From: Colius striatus
Taxonomy: Eukaryota > Chordata > Aves > Coliiformes > Coliidae
Direction of reading: 5' to 3'
Length of the DNA stretch: 64,000 nt
Assembly: GCF_028858725.1 (NCBI RefSeq)
Contig: NC_084774.1
Coordinates: 5,306,001 to 5,370,000 of the forward strand
Shown: one piece after another, positions 36,672 to 48,699 of the stretch
How positions within the stretch are numbered: position 1 is the stretch's first letter
Layout: each line of letters starts with the position of its first letter
Program-made: the position numbers and the translations under genes
Notes under the pieces: generated by a model
What the model saw: the letters and a program-made list of their open reading frames with translations, nothing else
What the model was told of the DNA's origin: nothing
Databases searched by the model: none

Positions 36672-39600
36672 GAGCTGAATTCTTAAAAGAGAGAAATGCT
36701 GTTGGACAGTAAGTGCAAGATGAGCCAAAGCTAGAAAATGCAGTAAAACCCCAGCTGGTTCATACCTGTGAGGAGTCAGGCTCTGGTGCTGGGCACCCAT
36801 CTCTGTCTACAAACTTATGGTGAGCAACTGGCTTCTTAGACTTTAAATAATTTAGAGTAGTAGATCCCATGTCAGGTAGAATTGTAAACCAAAGGAACAA
36901 TATTGCTTCTGTGTTTGCCCCAGAGATAAAGAACTTACATAAAGCAAAGTAGCTCTGTTATTGGTAAGTCCATTATGGATTTCTCTAAGAGGAAAAATAT
37001 CTCTTATATTGGGAAGAACCTGCAGGAAAACAACTGCCCAAATGACAGAGACAGGAGACAGCAATAGCTTCAGAATTTGACCTTGCTGCCAGTTGCTGTC
37101 CCAAAAGACCAATATCAAGGGAGAGTCTGTAAGTCTGCAGGCTCAAAGAGGATCAGTTCCTAAGTACATAGACCTACGGACAAAGCTGTCAAGGAGAATG
37201 GGGTTTCCTGAACTATATTTCTTTCAAGAATAACTTCCTGAAATGACCACATACCTACTTAGACTTAAAATACTACAATTTGTTGTATTTAAAAGGGACC
37301 TGGATCAAATGCTGCTGGGAAGGAAAGATTTGCCATATCTAACAGCTGTGTGACACGCTAAAAAGTGAAAGTCTTTAAAACCAAACCCCCAAAATCTCCC
37401 CAAAACCTAGAGATGTGAAGAGTTTGGAAAGACACATTAGTACATATAACAACAGGAAGCATCCTACTCTCACCCCCCATCCCTGATTTGTTTTCCCTGA
37501 AGCATTAATTTATGCAGTTAATTCTGGCAAACTCTCTCCCAAGTTCTGCATCGCTAAGTCACTGTGACTGTTGTGTGCATGCTCTTTACCCATGACTGTC
37601 TTCATCACTCATTGAAGTGTGTTCAGCTAAAGTGAGTCACTTTGCACTTACCATTGGTTAAACTTTTAAACACAGTCATTGAAATTTAGTGGATGTAGTC
37701 CAGTGGACAGTAGCTTAACAGAGGAGGCAACTTGCCTAAATTACTCCCGTGTCTATTTTCACAGTTCAGGTGTATGTCTCTGTATTCACAAAAGCACCCT
37801 CTGGAACATCTATATCTTGTAATACATAAATGTTAAAACCATAACACTTTGAGGCAGAAGTAGGTAATGCTCCATTAGTGGCCAAAGACCACATTGGTTA
37901 TTGACCTTTGTGGTTCACTGCTGTGATAGCTGTTACATATCCATCATCAAAAGGACTTGTTTTCATGGGTACCTTGCTTGAATTGACCCATTCAAATAAA
38001 AACGTACAGTGGCAAGTGTTGCACTGATGTAATCCTGCTACTGGCAGAAGTAGTGCTCTGGAAACAGGCCAAGCTTCTGCCTTTCCCATATCATTAGTAG
38101 TGTCAGAATACGTGAAGTGTACTGGCTGACAGTAAAGTATCTCCAATTTTCCTCAGTTATTTTTTCTGTAAGGACTCAATTGCACACAAACCTCATTCAA
38201 TTCATGTACTAAAAGTATAGCAAGAATTTATCTTATGAGGCCAAAGTTCATAACAAAAGGAATGAAAAATGTTCATTTGAAAAAGCTGGATATTGATTTC
38301 ATTACCAAATAATGAATACCAGTTGCTGGTAGGTCTCAGATCTCCTGTAAAACAACATTGAGCTGCCATTTTTCATACTGAGATTTAAAATATAATATTG
38401 GTTTAAAAAATAATATTGGTGGCAAGTGAGTGGGAACCAGCTACGTTCTCACAAAACCCTACTATCACTTGAAATGGTACAATGTCTTTTTTTCCTGCCT
38501 GCAAGTTAGAGTTCTCCAGAGAAGTATGTGATCAGGATGTCATTTCTACTCTCATTTCAGGTTCAAGTTTCTTGGAAGAAGGTGGCTTTGATTATCTCTG
38601 TAAAAGTCTTCTAAGATTTATTTTATCACTTCAGAAGACTTTGTTCCAGGTTCTCGAGAAGGAATCTTTCTGCCATTGCCTTTTCAGACACAACCTTGAT
38701 CTGGATTTTCTTAATGTCAATGTGTATTACAAAACCACAGCAATCATCTGAACTCCTTTCCTTTTAATGCCACTTCAGGTAGGGCAGATAGGTTGCAGGA
38801 CAGTACCTGGACTGAACAGAGACTGAACTAGCTGCACTTAGAGCCCTGGGAATTGCCAAGGGTTGTTAGCAGAATGACTGCCTTAGCTTCAGAGAATGTG
38901 TTAATTTGAGCTCTGCCCAATGCACTGCAAGCACCCATCACTTTGCTCTAGGATTTATGCCTATGGAGCAGACCCGAATGAAACACATGGCTGAAAGCAA
39001 AGAATGCATGCTCAAAGAGAAAACAGTCAGAATGACTTTACAGCTTCATTCCTGTGTCTCTTAGGGCAGACACTGCCTTCCTATATGTTTGCAGAGACAT
39101 TTTAATTTATTGGTGAAACCTTTCAATAAATCAGGGACTTCCAGCTGCTCCTGTACAAGACAGGCAGCAGGAGCTTCTGTCTCTCTTAGATAACTCTTTT
39201 CAAATGGCTCCTTGCTGCATGCTTGCTCTGCTGTGTTTGCTATATTCTGCTCAGTGTCTGTGCCCTTGAGTTACAGCACAGATCTATGTTAACCTTGTCC
39301 ACTGGAACTGTAGCAGCAACTTCTATCAAGCTGAGAAAATCATTTGAGTTGTCTCCTGAAGTAGAGCAGGATTCACTCCATGTTGAAGGCTCAAAGGGAG
39401 TGTCTGCAAACAGCAGGGAACTGTTGACCCTCAGGATCCCTGGGAGAATTGTATGATCAAGAGCAGAACAATAGCCACAAAACCAGCATCAGTGGTGGCA
39501 AAGCTGTGGAACTGAAAGGCAATGGAACTGAAGGAAATGGTCCAAGGCACTTTAGTGCACAGGATTCCCAACTCTTAGTAAACTTTTCAGGGGAAAGAAG

Positions 39601-40698
39601 TAGGTGGAAAGGGATTTTATTCATTTTCCAGCGCTGTTATCAAAGATGTGCTGCTCAAGGGTCAGAGAGAAAATGGCTAAATCAGTAATATGGACATACC
39701 ATCTGGAACTCCTGAAAGCCAGGCTGTCCCAAGTGGCTTCTCTAGAGAAAGTTTTCTTATAGACAGCCTCTCTAGGAAGCCAAAACCTGTCCCATCACCA
39801 GGGGATGATTCAAACCAGTCTCCTGGACCAATTCACTTTGGAACATTTCAAATAAACACCATCTTTCAGCAAGGCTTCAGTCCAGCCTTGGTTGTGACTG
39901 CTGCACCATAACTTGGGAACTCAGCAAAACCGAAACTGCACTGCTAAAAGGCAAACCACACAGCCTCTTAGAGCAGATTTTAGTAGCTAAAAAGCTTGAT
40001 CATTTTGAACATGTAGATGGGGATGGGCAACTTCCTGATGCTCAAATTGTTCTTCTAACACCCATCTGAAAGTTAAAATCTATTGTTTAGAGTGGAAAAT
40101 GCAGGAAAATGAAACTGACAGCGTAGTGTGCAATGAAGCAACAGTTCATAAATCTCCAGGGATGTTTCAAATGCTTTGTCTGTGTCTTCAGATGACTATA
40201 GATCAAGATCACAGTGTCCAGAGAAAAAAAAATGTTTTTCTCTCCTGAAACTTGGGCTCCTGGTTTTGGTTTTCTTTCAAAGTTGGCTCAATATAAACAA
40301 AAGCATTCAATACCAAGGCAGATGCTTACTTGGTAAGAACTTCATGGCTTTTTTACCATGAAAGAAACACTTGTGGAAAAACTCAAACTGCTCTTTGGGA
40401 GCCCAGGGTTTTCCAGAGAGCTGCACTGGGAAGGTTGTGCTGCTATTGACAGATGCAGGAAACAGGATGCCTAGTTCCCCTTTCCACCTAATGTGTTTCT
40501 TTTCTGGACTGGCATCCTTATGATCAAAACCCGAGAGGGGACTAATTTCTATTTAGTTTTGTATTTTAATTCAAAGACAGAAAAGTCAGTAACCTTGGGC
40601 TATCTAAAGCCTCAGCCTTTCTCTTTGTAGAGTACCCCATAGCTGCTAACAGGGCTATCTCTCCTCTGGTCTGTTTCCCACAAGGATATTGCTAATTT
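36672..40698. other. Intergenic, no feature recognised
   Basis: About 4 kb without recognisable CR1, LTR, exon or RNA gene. Three + strand frames of 73-79 codons lie one after another at 39223-39911, but none has a domain, bias or splice evidence. Confidence 0.4.
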
Positions 40699-40905
40699 TC
40701 TTTCTTTCTCTCTCCCTCCCTTTCTCCCTTTCTTTTTCTCTTTTTCTCTTTTTCTCTTTGTCTCTTTCTCTCCTTTCCTTCCTTCCTTCCTTCCTTCCTT
40801 CCTTCCTTCCTTCCTTCCTTCCTTCCTTCCTTCCTTCCTTCCTTCCTCTCTCCCTCTCTCCCTCTCTCCCTCTCTCCCTCTCTCCCTCCTTTCTTTTCCT
40901 TTCCC
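40699..40905. repeat. Polypyrimidine tract with (TTCC)18 microsatellite
   Basis: About 200 bases are almost pure C/T on the + strand. The core is 18 perfect TTCC units (40775-40846). It is preceded by CTTTTT-like runs and followed by about five TCTCTCCC units (40847-40888). The long K/R/E/G frames on the minus strand and L/S/F frames on the + strand here are artefacts of the repeat. Such tracts are length-polymorphic and can form triplex DNA. Confidence 0.97.
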
Positions 40906-42571
40906 ATTTGTGACTTTATTTATCTTTTTTCTTGGTGACTGGGAATCTGTTTTATGTTTCACTTATTGCTGTAACATAGCATAATTTGTCAGCAACTGTA
41001 GTAAGCACATATTCATCATCTGAGAGAGACACCTGCCAGAGTGATACTTATTTGTCATGTCCCTTGGTGGAGTGAGTTAAATAGGACTAGTTCTGGACTT
41101 ACCTACATGCTACATAGTAGAGATGAGGGGACAGGAGCATTGATACTCGCTCCATATCGATTCAAGTTTCCTTCAGATATTAAGCTGGAAAATAATTTTG
41201 GCCTTTTCCTTCTGTAAAACTACTGGTCACTGAGATGACTGCACAGGCTTGCTGCTGTGAGAGCAAGTAAAGATGAGAGAGGGAAGGAGACAGGCGGTTT
41301 CCTTGGCATTCCCTTTTCCAGCAAGCTGCAGCAGGATTGTACCTACACTATGTGCTACCAGGATGACACGTTTACAGCTGTAGGACCATCCCACCACACA
41401 ATGGGTTGGAGATCCCTCACCTCTGTGGTCATGCCAAATGCACATATGCTTAAGTAGCCTGAATACCCCAGCAGATAATGCTCAGCTATTTCCCGGGAAG
41501 GTTTGGTGCTGAAATTTGGTTCTGCTAGATGTGCACTTAGCAAAGCAAATACCGTCATAGTTGTCCCTATGGAGAGTGTTCTGGGAGATCTTCCTTTGCT
41601 TTCTTACAAAAGTATAGGCATGTGTACAAATCCTCAGATTTTTAGCTCTTGTAGACTTTTTTCTCTCTGGCAATCACAGGCAATGAAATCCTCCAGAGCA
41701 CAACATATTGTTAAAGCACTAAGTTTAGCATTTTGGCTATGTCTGGATCAAATCAAGTGTTATTTCTCTTATGCTGGATATTAACCACAGTTATGTCCTG
41801 CATGTTCAGCCTGTAAACAATCTTTATGCATTTCTTTTCATGCTGCTTCTAAGAACCAGAAGCAGCATTCTGGGACCAACATATTTCATTTTCTTTAGTA
41901 CCTTGAAGACAGGTTGGCCTGAAATCAGGGCTTGCAAGGGAATTTCATGCAGCTAACAGTCTAAACACTTCATTGTAAAGAAAGCCATGTCTGATATTCA
42001 TCTGAGATGCGCTTCTCCTGTTTCACTGCATAGCTGAATCATCTGTCTGTTCCACAGAGCTACTTCTTTCTCATTTTCATCACCTTAGTCCCCTCATATC
42101 CATCTCAATTCTTAGATAACTCAAACAAATATTACTTCCAGGTTTTTTGAAAGAGCTGCCCATTTGTCAGAGTTCATTCTCAAGGAAAGCTGACCATGTT
42201 TGTGTATGTGCTGCAGGGCCTGTAGAGCATCAGCAGATCCTGCAGAGATAAGGACAACCTACACATGTGCTTAGGAACAGGCTTTCTACCAACACATTCA
42301 TAACTACTGCATACAGAAGAGGTGATATAGCACAGAAGCAATGGCTCAAAACACCTACAGTATCCAATTGCCTGAAATTAATGGAAGTTAGGCATTTAAT
42401 ATCTTCTCAGAACCTGGGGCAAAATGAAATGTCAGCAGTCCCCTGTCTAAGTTTCCACCAGTGAACTTTCCCAGGCCACTTGTCTTTCCACAGCAGACAC
42501 ATGCAACTACAGAGGGTCTCAGCACTTACTGGGCCAGAGGGAACGAGGGAGACGGTCAGTGGTAAAAGAAC
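40906..42571. other. Intergenic, no feature recognised
   Basis: Nothing recognised. Frames up to 93 codons show no domain. Confidence 0.4.
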
Positions 42572-42698
42572 TTTCCTTGAAGCCTGGACACGTTCCTATG
42601 TGACCTGATCTAGGTGAACCTGCTTCTGCAGGGGGGGTGGACTAGATGATCTCTAAAGGTCTCTTCCAACCCCTACCATTCTATGATTCTATGATCCG
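42572..42698 (+). mobile_element. CR1 3' tail, well preserved
   Basis: GCCTGGACACGTTCCTATGTG, GACCTGATCTAGGTGAACC, a G-run then TGGACTAGATGATCTCTAA, CTTCCAACCCCTACC, and perfect ATTCTATGATTCTATGAT octamers. This is one of the least diverged tails in the window. Confidence 0.92.
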
Positions 42699-43019
42699 AG
42701 AACAGATCTCGGGTTGTGTCAGTGTTTTATGCAATCTAGAGCAGCTTTGAAGGAAGCCACAGAATACCATTGTCTGTTTTGCCCCAATAGCAGAGTGTGA
42801 ACTGAACAAATGGGTGATTAATGTTCAACTCTGCACTGGAGGAAGAAATGGAATGGAGATGGTCTGCTTTCTCACAGCCCAAATGTTCTGGCTCTATATT
42901 TGTGAGGGACAGAGCTGCTGTCTTCTGATCATACCATGTTGATTGGGTTGCAAGGCTCCTGCTTTGCTTGTGTGCTCTGTTGAGAGACTGGACATTTAAC
43001 TAGGGGCTGAGGGTTCCAC
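42699..43019. other. Intergenic, no feature recognised
   Basis: No feature seen up to the inverted repeat. Confidence 0.4.
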
Positions 43020-43054
43020 CTCTGTACAGTACATTTTCTTTGTACTGTACAGAG
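43020..43054. repeat. Perfect inverted repeat, 14-bp arms and 7-base loop
   Basis: The arm CTCTGTACAGTACA (43020-43033), loop TTTTCTT, and arm TGTACTGTACAGAG (43041-43054) pair completely. Each arm also contains the self-complementary core TGTACA or close to it. It is not part of any CR1 or LTR seen here. Confidence 0.9.
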
Positions 43055-45229
43055 AGGCAATGCCAAGTTGTGATAACAGACCCAGAAAGTGATGCACTGC
43101 TTCCTCTTCTGCAAGGCATCTGAAGGCCTTGCAAGCTGACCTCAATGCCACCAGCAGCTCAGAGGCCAAGTGTTTCCTTCCTGGGATTCAGACCCAGGAA
43201 CTGTCACAACAGTTGTGCATCCCTATTAAAAAAAAAAGCACTGATACAATTGTTCCTTGGTTTTCATGGGCATCAACAGCCATGTAGTGGCAGCATTACT
43301 TGCCCCAAGGACCATTAAAGTTACTGTGTGAAGCAGAAGTTCTGTTTCACTGTCTGAGATGGTATGTTGCTCTGTGAAGCCTCACAGGGAGTCTTAAAAG
43401 TCTTTTTGATCATCAGTGCCAAAGCACTGGAGTCCATTAAAACATGTCTTAAATGAAGCCATTCCCACATACTCAAATCAGCTCCTTTGTAACTTACCAA
43501 ATGACTTTGATCTTTACTATGGATTTGCTGTTGCTTTTAAATAAATACCTGTTAGGCTGCTAGATAAACTGATCTTTATTGATAATAGTCTTTGTCACCT
43601 TCTGAAGGAAGGGTATTTCTAGTTCGCTCCTGTTATGTTAGAACTTGAAAATAAGATCAAGGAATTATTTCAGACTTCCTGATTCTTAATTCTCAGAACA
43701 CATCAGATCCTTACTATCAGACTGATGAAAATTAACTTTGACTTAAAGTCAGCAACTGAACTTTAGGATGCTGGAGGCACCAGCAACTTTATAACTGAAG
43801 TGCCATGACGTGCTCAGTACTGTGTATTGAGGACCAGAAAGCTGTGGAAGACACTGGGCCTCCATTTTTCAACCATGACTATGCACAAATCCTATTTAGG
43901 AATGTGGATGAGCTGCACAGTGTAATTTAACCCAGCTGACTGCTCCAGTGTTTGAAAAGCTTTCTTAGGTTGTATAACCAAATGTTAATTAAAAAGAAGA
44001 CTGAACAGCACTTTTACTAAACCCTCTGATTTTTCTACCACAGCCTACTGCATACTTCTGTTCGTACAGCTCATGCTGACACTAGTTACCTTGCCTGACT
44101 GGTACATCTGTCCCTGCAAAACTTGTGGTGTGGGTGCAGTTACAATGGCAAGGCTGCACACTCAGCAGAGCATCTTTGGTCTGTGTGAGATGGTGCATTG
44201 CTTGAGGTGGATTTTTAAAACCCACTCAACATCTACCTTTTCCTTTATGAGAGGTTTTTAAGTCAATCACTTATAAACTTAGGTAACAGGAATATAAGCT
44301 GCCGCTTAAGTGAAATATAAGCCTTCTGATCTGTTCCTATGTGACAGTTTAGAAATGCACCTAATTGCTTGCTTTTGCTTTTTTTCTTTTCCCCAGGACA
44401 TTTTTTTAATTCCAGAAGTGAGACACAATTTGATCCTGTCAACGGTTGATAAACAGTGTTAATTCCTATTGCCAGTTATCACTAATTGCTATGTGTCAAC
44501 TTCCAGTTAGGGGACTATGAGGAGAAATAATTTAAACCATATCCTTATGTGCATCCGTTTTCTCTCTATATTTGTCTCATCAAAACTTATGACAGAAGGT
44601 GGCATTTCCATAAAACCTGGAAAAGGTTGGCAGTGCCCTTGCATTGTTTCTAGAGATATCTTTGACACTTTTATCCACATGCAACTTTTTGAAATACAGT
44701 AAAGGATCAGTGTTTTCTGGCAATTAAGACTTACTCCTTGTTTAAACACGCAATTAAAATCTTGCATGTACGTGGTCTATGTCTTGATCAAACCTATCAA
44801 GGTTTTTTTCCCTGAATGAGAATGCTACTCAAGAATAGCAACCCTACTTTAAATGCTTTTGATCTCAACCCTGACTGTCTTGCAGGTGGTTTCTGTTCCT
44901 CTAAGACAAAGAAAGGCTGATGAAGACAAGTAGTACTGATGTAGTTTTGCTTATGTACAAAGAAAGGCACAAAGTCCTCCATTCCTATGTATATAGGATG
45001 AAGCATGTTCTCAGCTTTCAGGGCTGAAACTTGTTTCACCTGTTCTATTTCAACCATACTTAAAGCTTGACCAGGCTGTCTTCATTTTTCTGGCTTTTTT
45101 CATGATCAAAGGTCTTTCACTTGCTTTGTCCTCCTGCTTTCCATCTGTATAGAAAACAGCACCTAGTAAAACCTCTCTCTGCATACTACTTCATTCCCAA
45201 ATGAATTTGTCTCTGAATTTTGTCCTGCA
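43055..45229. other. Intergenic, no feature recognised
   Basis: AT-rich sequence leading to the upstream CpG island. No exon or repeat was recognised. Confidence 0.4.
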
Positions 45230-45451
45230 AACGCCACGCCTCGCGGCCTCTGCGCCAGCGCCCCCTGGCGGCGCGGGCGGGGCTCGTCCCTCCCCCGGCG
45301 CGGAGCGCGGGAGCGCGCAGGCGGCTTCCCCACGCGCCGCCTGTTCGGCAGCTCCCGGCCGCTGCAGAATGCCCCGAGGATGCGGGATGCAAGGGCAAGA
45401 GGTGAAGGGGCAAGGAGTGGTGCGAGAGGAGGGCACACAGCAATACCACCC
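45230..45451. promoter_or_regulatory. Upstream CpG island with possible first exon
   Basis: About 170 bases (45230-45400) are strongly G+C-rich and CpG-dense in otherwise AT-rich DNA. They are followed by a + strand splice-donor consensus, CCCGTAAGT, with GT at 45452. This looks like a promoter with a first exon ending at 45451. The direction is not proven: the minus strand is also open and CpG-rich. It lies about 4 kb upstream of the EIF2S2 start codon and on the side where ASIP is expected, so it could serve an alternative EIF2S2 leader, a lncRNA, or a distal ASIP promoter. Confidence 0.45.
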
Positions 45452-46694
45452 GTAAGTAACAGGCTTTTCTCCTTCCAGCGCTCACCTGTGCGGAGGGCAG
45501 GTGGCTCCCAGGGGGCCTTTCTTCTTGCAGACCCTCGGCTTATCACAGTGGGGCTGCGGCGAGTTGCAGTGTGGACGGTGACAGGCGAACGACGCTTCAG
45601 GCAGCTCTGCAGAAGATGCGATTTTGTGGGACAAGGGCTGTTGCTTGGACTCCAGTGCACCTGCTCTGATCACTCCAGGCCAAACAGCCTTGCCTGTCTC
45701 AGGATAAATCTTGATACAACCTATTGCTTTGTTAATCTCAGCATGGAGATCACTGTAGCATCCGATCTCTCAGCTAACGACATAGAGCCAAACAGACCGT
45801 CTGAGAAGCTTGGTCCCATGCAGCAAGAGGACGATGCCTGTTGGACAATTGGTATTCAATGTGCAAGGGGATTTCCCATGCCCCCAGATCTAGGGCATGA
45901 AGTGGAGGGAAGGAAACAATCCCTTGTATTTCCTGATTCACAGGGGAGTACTTTTAGGTTGCTTGAGAGTGATTCTAGTCCTCACTCCAGCTGGCAACAA
46001 CGCTGGGTCATTTTTGGGAGTGGAAAAATGGATTTTAGTATGGCTAATTATAGCACATTCCACTTCCTCATAAAACAGTTCAGCGGTGCTCTGGAAGTTG
46101 TTTTCCCTTTTTCTCTCAGAACACTGGTGAACACTCTGCCTCAAAAGGAAGCAAGTATAGAACCTATTGTATTATTATTGAATAACTAAATAAACAAAAC
46201 CACAAAAGCCAGCAGAGAGATGGAGAAGAAAGCAGTGACAGTGAATCTAGCACAGCAGCACCCTGAGCACTGCTATGGTTTTGTAAGTATTGTGACAAAG
46301 TAAGGACATCAGGAAAAAAACAAACTTGCACTCAGCCTGAATGATTCTAGACTGTGGGCTGGGAGAAGCCTCAGAAACAGGCATTTTGGCTAAATGCTGG
46401 ATCCCTTTAGGAAGAGCTTTCCCCACTGTATGAATGCACTGATTAGGATGCAAATGTGGCTTTTAAAAAAACATGTGATGTACAAACAAGCCCACAGGAA
46501 AGGTTTGCAGTCCTCTCCTCCCTTTTTCGCCTCTCCCCAAGCTGGGATCAAATCCTACAGGCTTCCTCTGTCCGAGGCTTCCTCAGAGGGGTCCTGTTTG
46601 AGCTCTTTGCTAGAAAGCTGCCTTTTTCCATATGGCTGCCTCCTTCTCCAAACCTACTTCACCCATTCCTCAGGCCTCCCTGTTGCAAATCTGC
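45452..46694. other. Region after the upstream island, carrying a 269-codon + frame
   Basis: A frame from 45380 to 46189 stays open through the island and 740 bases beyond. It has no recognisable domain, and its composition shifts from R/G/A-rich to ordinary at the putative donor. I do not call it a gene. Nothing else was recognised. Confidence 0.35.
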
Positions 46695-47205
46695 TGTGAA
46701 GAAAACTTATCTCCACAAAGTTGGATAAGCAGAGACATGCTTTATTTGGTGATGCACAGGGGACACAGAATCATTCCCAAAGAATGTCCAATGAAGCCTC
46801 AAAATTAACAGATATTTATATCCAATATGCTTTTGTTCTAATTTTCTCCAGGGGTATCCAAGCCTAAACACATATCTGGAGCCAGCCCAGGGGTCACATT
46901 ATCTCGGTCGTGACACAGATCCAAGACACTACTTCCAGCTGTTCTTGGTCAACTGTTGTCAGTGATAACAACTAATTAACAACTAATGTAGCAATGCTCT
47001 TAATTTTCTGGAACTTGTTTAGTTCTCAAGGAAAGCAAAGAAGGAGACAGAACAGGAAAGTCCTGCATCCTGAGTAGTCTTTCAGGAAAGGAGGGGAGAA
47101 AAATCGGTAAGATGTGACCTCCCAGGTATGCCTTTAACATTGCAGAATCTGCAGCCAAGAGCTTCAAAGACAGCATTTTGTTTTCTGTCTGAAGATCAGG
47201 TCACA
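46695..47205 (-). mobile_element. Solo LTR, antisense, about 511 bp
   Basis: The termini are TGTGA...TCACA. On the minus strand a TATA box (TATAAATA, 46820-46813) precedes an AATAAA (46746-46741) by about 70 bases. After that the sequence runs to TTCTTCACA, which is the normal U3-R-U5 order. No clear target duplication was found, and the retroviral family was not identified. Confidence 0.6.
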
Positions 47206-47389
47206 ACTCCAGCATAGCACTTCCAGCAGCTCCCACTGCTCTGACATTGTGTATTTTGTGTGTGCATATGTTCTGTTATGTATTATTTAGTAGCCCAACT
47301 AGAGGAAATCTCATATGAGTTTTCATCACCAAGTAGCTCAGGCTATTTGTCAACAATAACATTTGGTCCCCAAATATTCTTAATAAAGA

Positions 47390-47880
47390 AAATGGTGAAT
47401 CACATCCTAGAGTGTACCAACAGGTATGTTTTGGATGAGACATTGCAGGGAATTATGCTGCTCTACTTGGCATTGACAAGGCATCTGGTGAAAGTACTAT
47501 GCCCAGGATTGGGCACTGCACCTACATAAATAAATGAGCTGAAGAAGACTTGAAGCAGTGAAATTGGTAAGAGAACAACAAATTGTGAAAAAAATTGCTT
47601 ATTTTGAAAAAGAAGATGGAGGGGGAAAGACAACAATGACATTCAAAAAGCCCAGGGGTTGTCACAAAGAGAACAATGAACTTCTGTGTATACAGGGGAC
47701 ACTACAACAGGCATTGGATTGTGTCACTGCAAGGAAGATGAAAGCTGCTTTTTTGTTTTATCGGGCACTTGAGCAGGCTGCAGAGTGAATCTCTGTCCAT
47801 GGTGGTTTTTAAGAACAGCTTAGACATAATTGAGGGTGATGTAAAAACATAGTTCTCCTGCAGAAGGTTAGTCTAGAGGA
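47390..47880 (+). mobile_element. Ancient CR1-like remnant
   Basis: Blocks in CR1 order but heavily diverged: GAGACATTGCAGGGAATTATG, CTACTTGGCATTGACAAGGCA, a VKVLCPGLGT-like reading, then GCACTTGAGCAGGCTGCAGAG, CCATGGTGGTTTTTAAGAACAGCTTAGAC. It is far older than the other copies in this window. Confidence 0.45.
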
Positions 47881-48699
47881 GCTCTGGGAAGTGAGGTGGG
47901 TGTTGTGCTGTGGGTAGGCCAGTGCAGGCAAAGTCATCAGCAATCCTTGTGCTCTGGCATCATGCCAATGAAAAGTCAGTCCAATATGAGAGGGATGTTG
48001 AAGCAAACACAGAAAAAGAAGGAAGAAGAATTTGGTGGGAGATCATATTCAGTGCTACACCAGACGTGTCTGCTCAGCTTATCAACAGCATGTAACAGCT
48101 CCTTGAAGTACCTGAAAATGCATGGTATCCCCATGACATACACAGACATAAATGCTGCAAATACCCTGGGAAATATGATGATATTCAGGCAAGAAAATAA
48201 TCTTTTGAAACTGGGTTTCAGAGGTTTAACAGAAAAATATTTCAGCCGTACTGGGAAAAGCTGAACCTGCTGTGCTGGTGACCACTGTGTCTCCAAACTG
48301 ATGGCTTAGCATGGTATGCTGGGTGTCCTCTGTTTCAACTGAGGCAAGCAAGAAAGGTAGATGTAAAGAAGACAAAGGATAGACAAGATGGGCAGTGTTT
48401 TCTTGTAGGTGATTAAAAAGTTAAATGATACAGCATCATGTCCTGCTAAGAGCAGAAATTTACACCACATAGTGGGAAGTTACAGTGCAAATGGTCTGGA
48501 AATGTTAAAACACAAAACACTTCATAAAATGGGCTGCTGGCTCTGTTTTAACACTAAATCTTGCATGAAATGTAGGGCCCTTGAATTTCAAAGAGTTGGT
48601 GGGAAGCAGCATTTTAACGCATGCTTAGTGGTAATTCTGTTGTGTATTAGAGCCACATCATTTCATTAGGGAAGTCTGATTTCTCCCCTGGGCTCAAGC

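Noticed and set aside
39223..39911. Three consecutive + frames that look like a small operon or exon series
   Set aside because: This is vertebrate DNA, so an operon is not expected. No donors or acceptors link them and no domains are seen.
40612..40962. 116-codon E/K/R/G-rich minus-strand frame and its + strand partner
   Set aside because: Produced by the polypyrimidine microsatellite and present in all phases.
45163..45660. 165-codon minus-strand frame over the upstream CpG island
   Set aside because: Arg/Pro/Ala-rich composition is what CpG islands give in any frame, and no family match was recognised.
47896..48264. 122-codon + frame
   Set aside because: No domain and it starts beside an ancient CR1 remnant; chance is the simpler reading.
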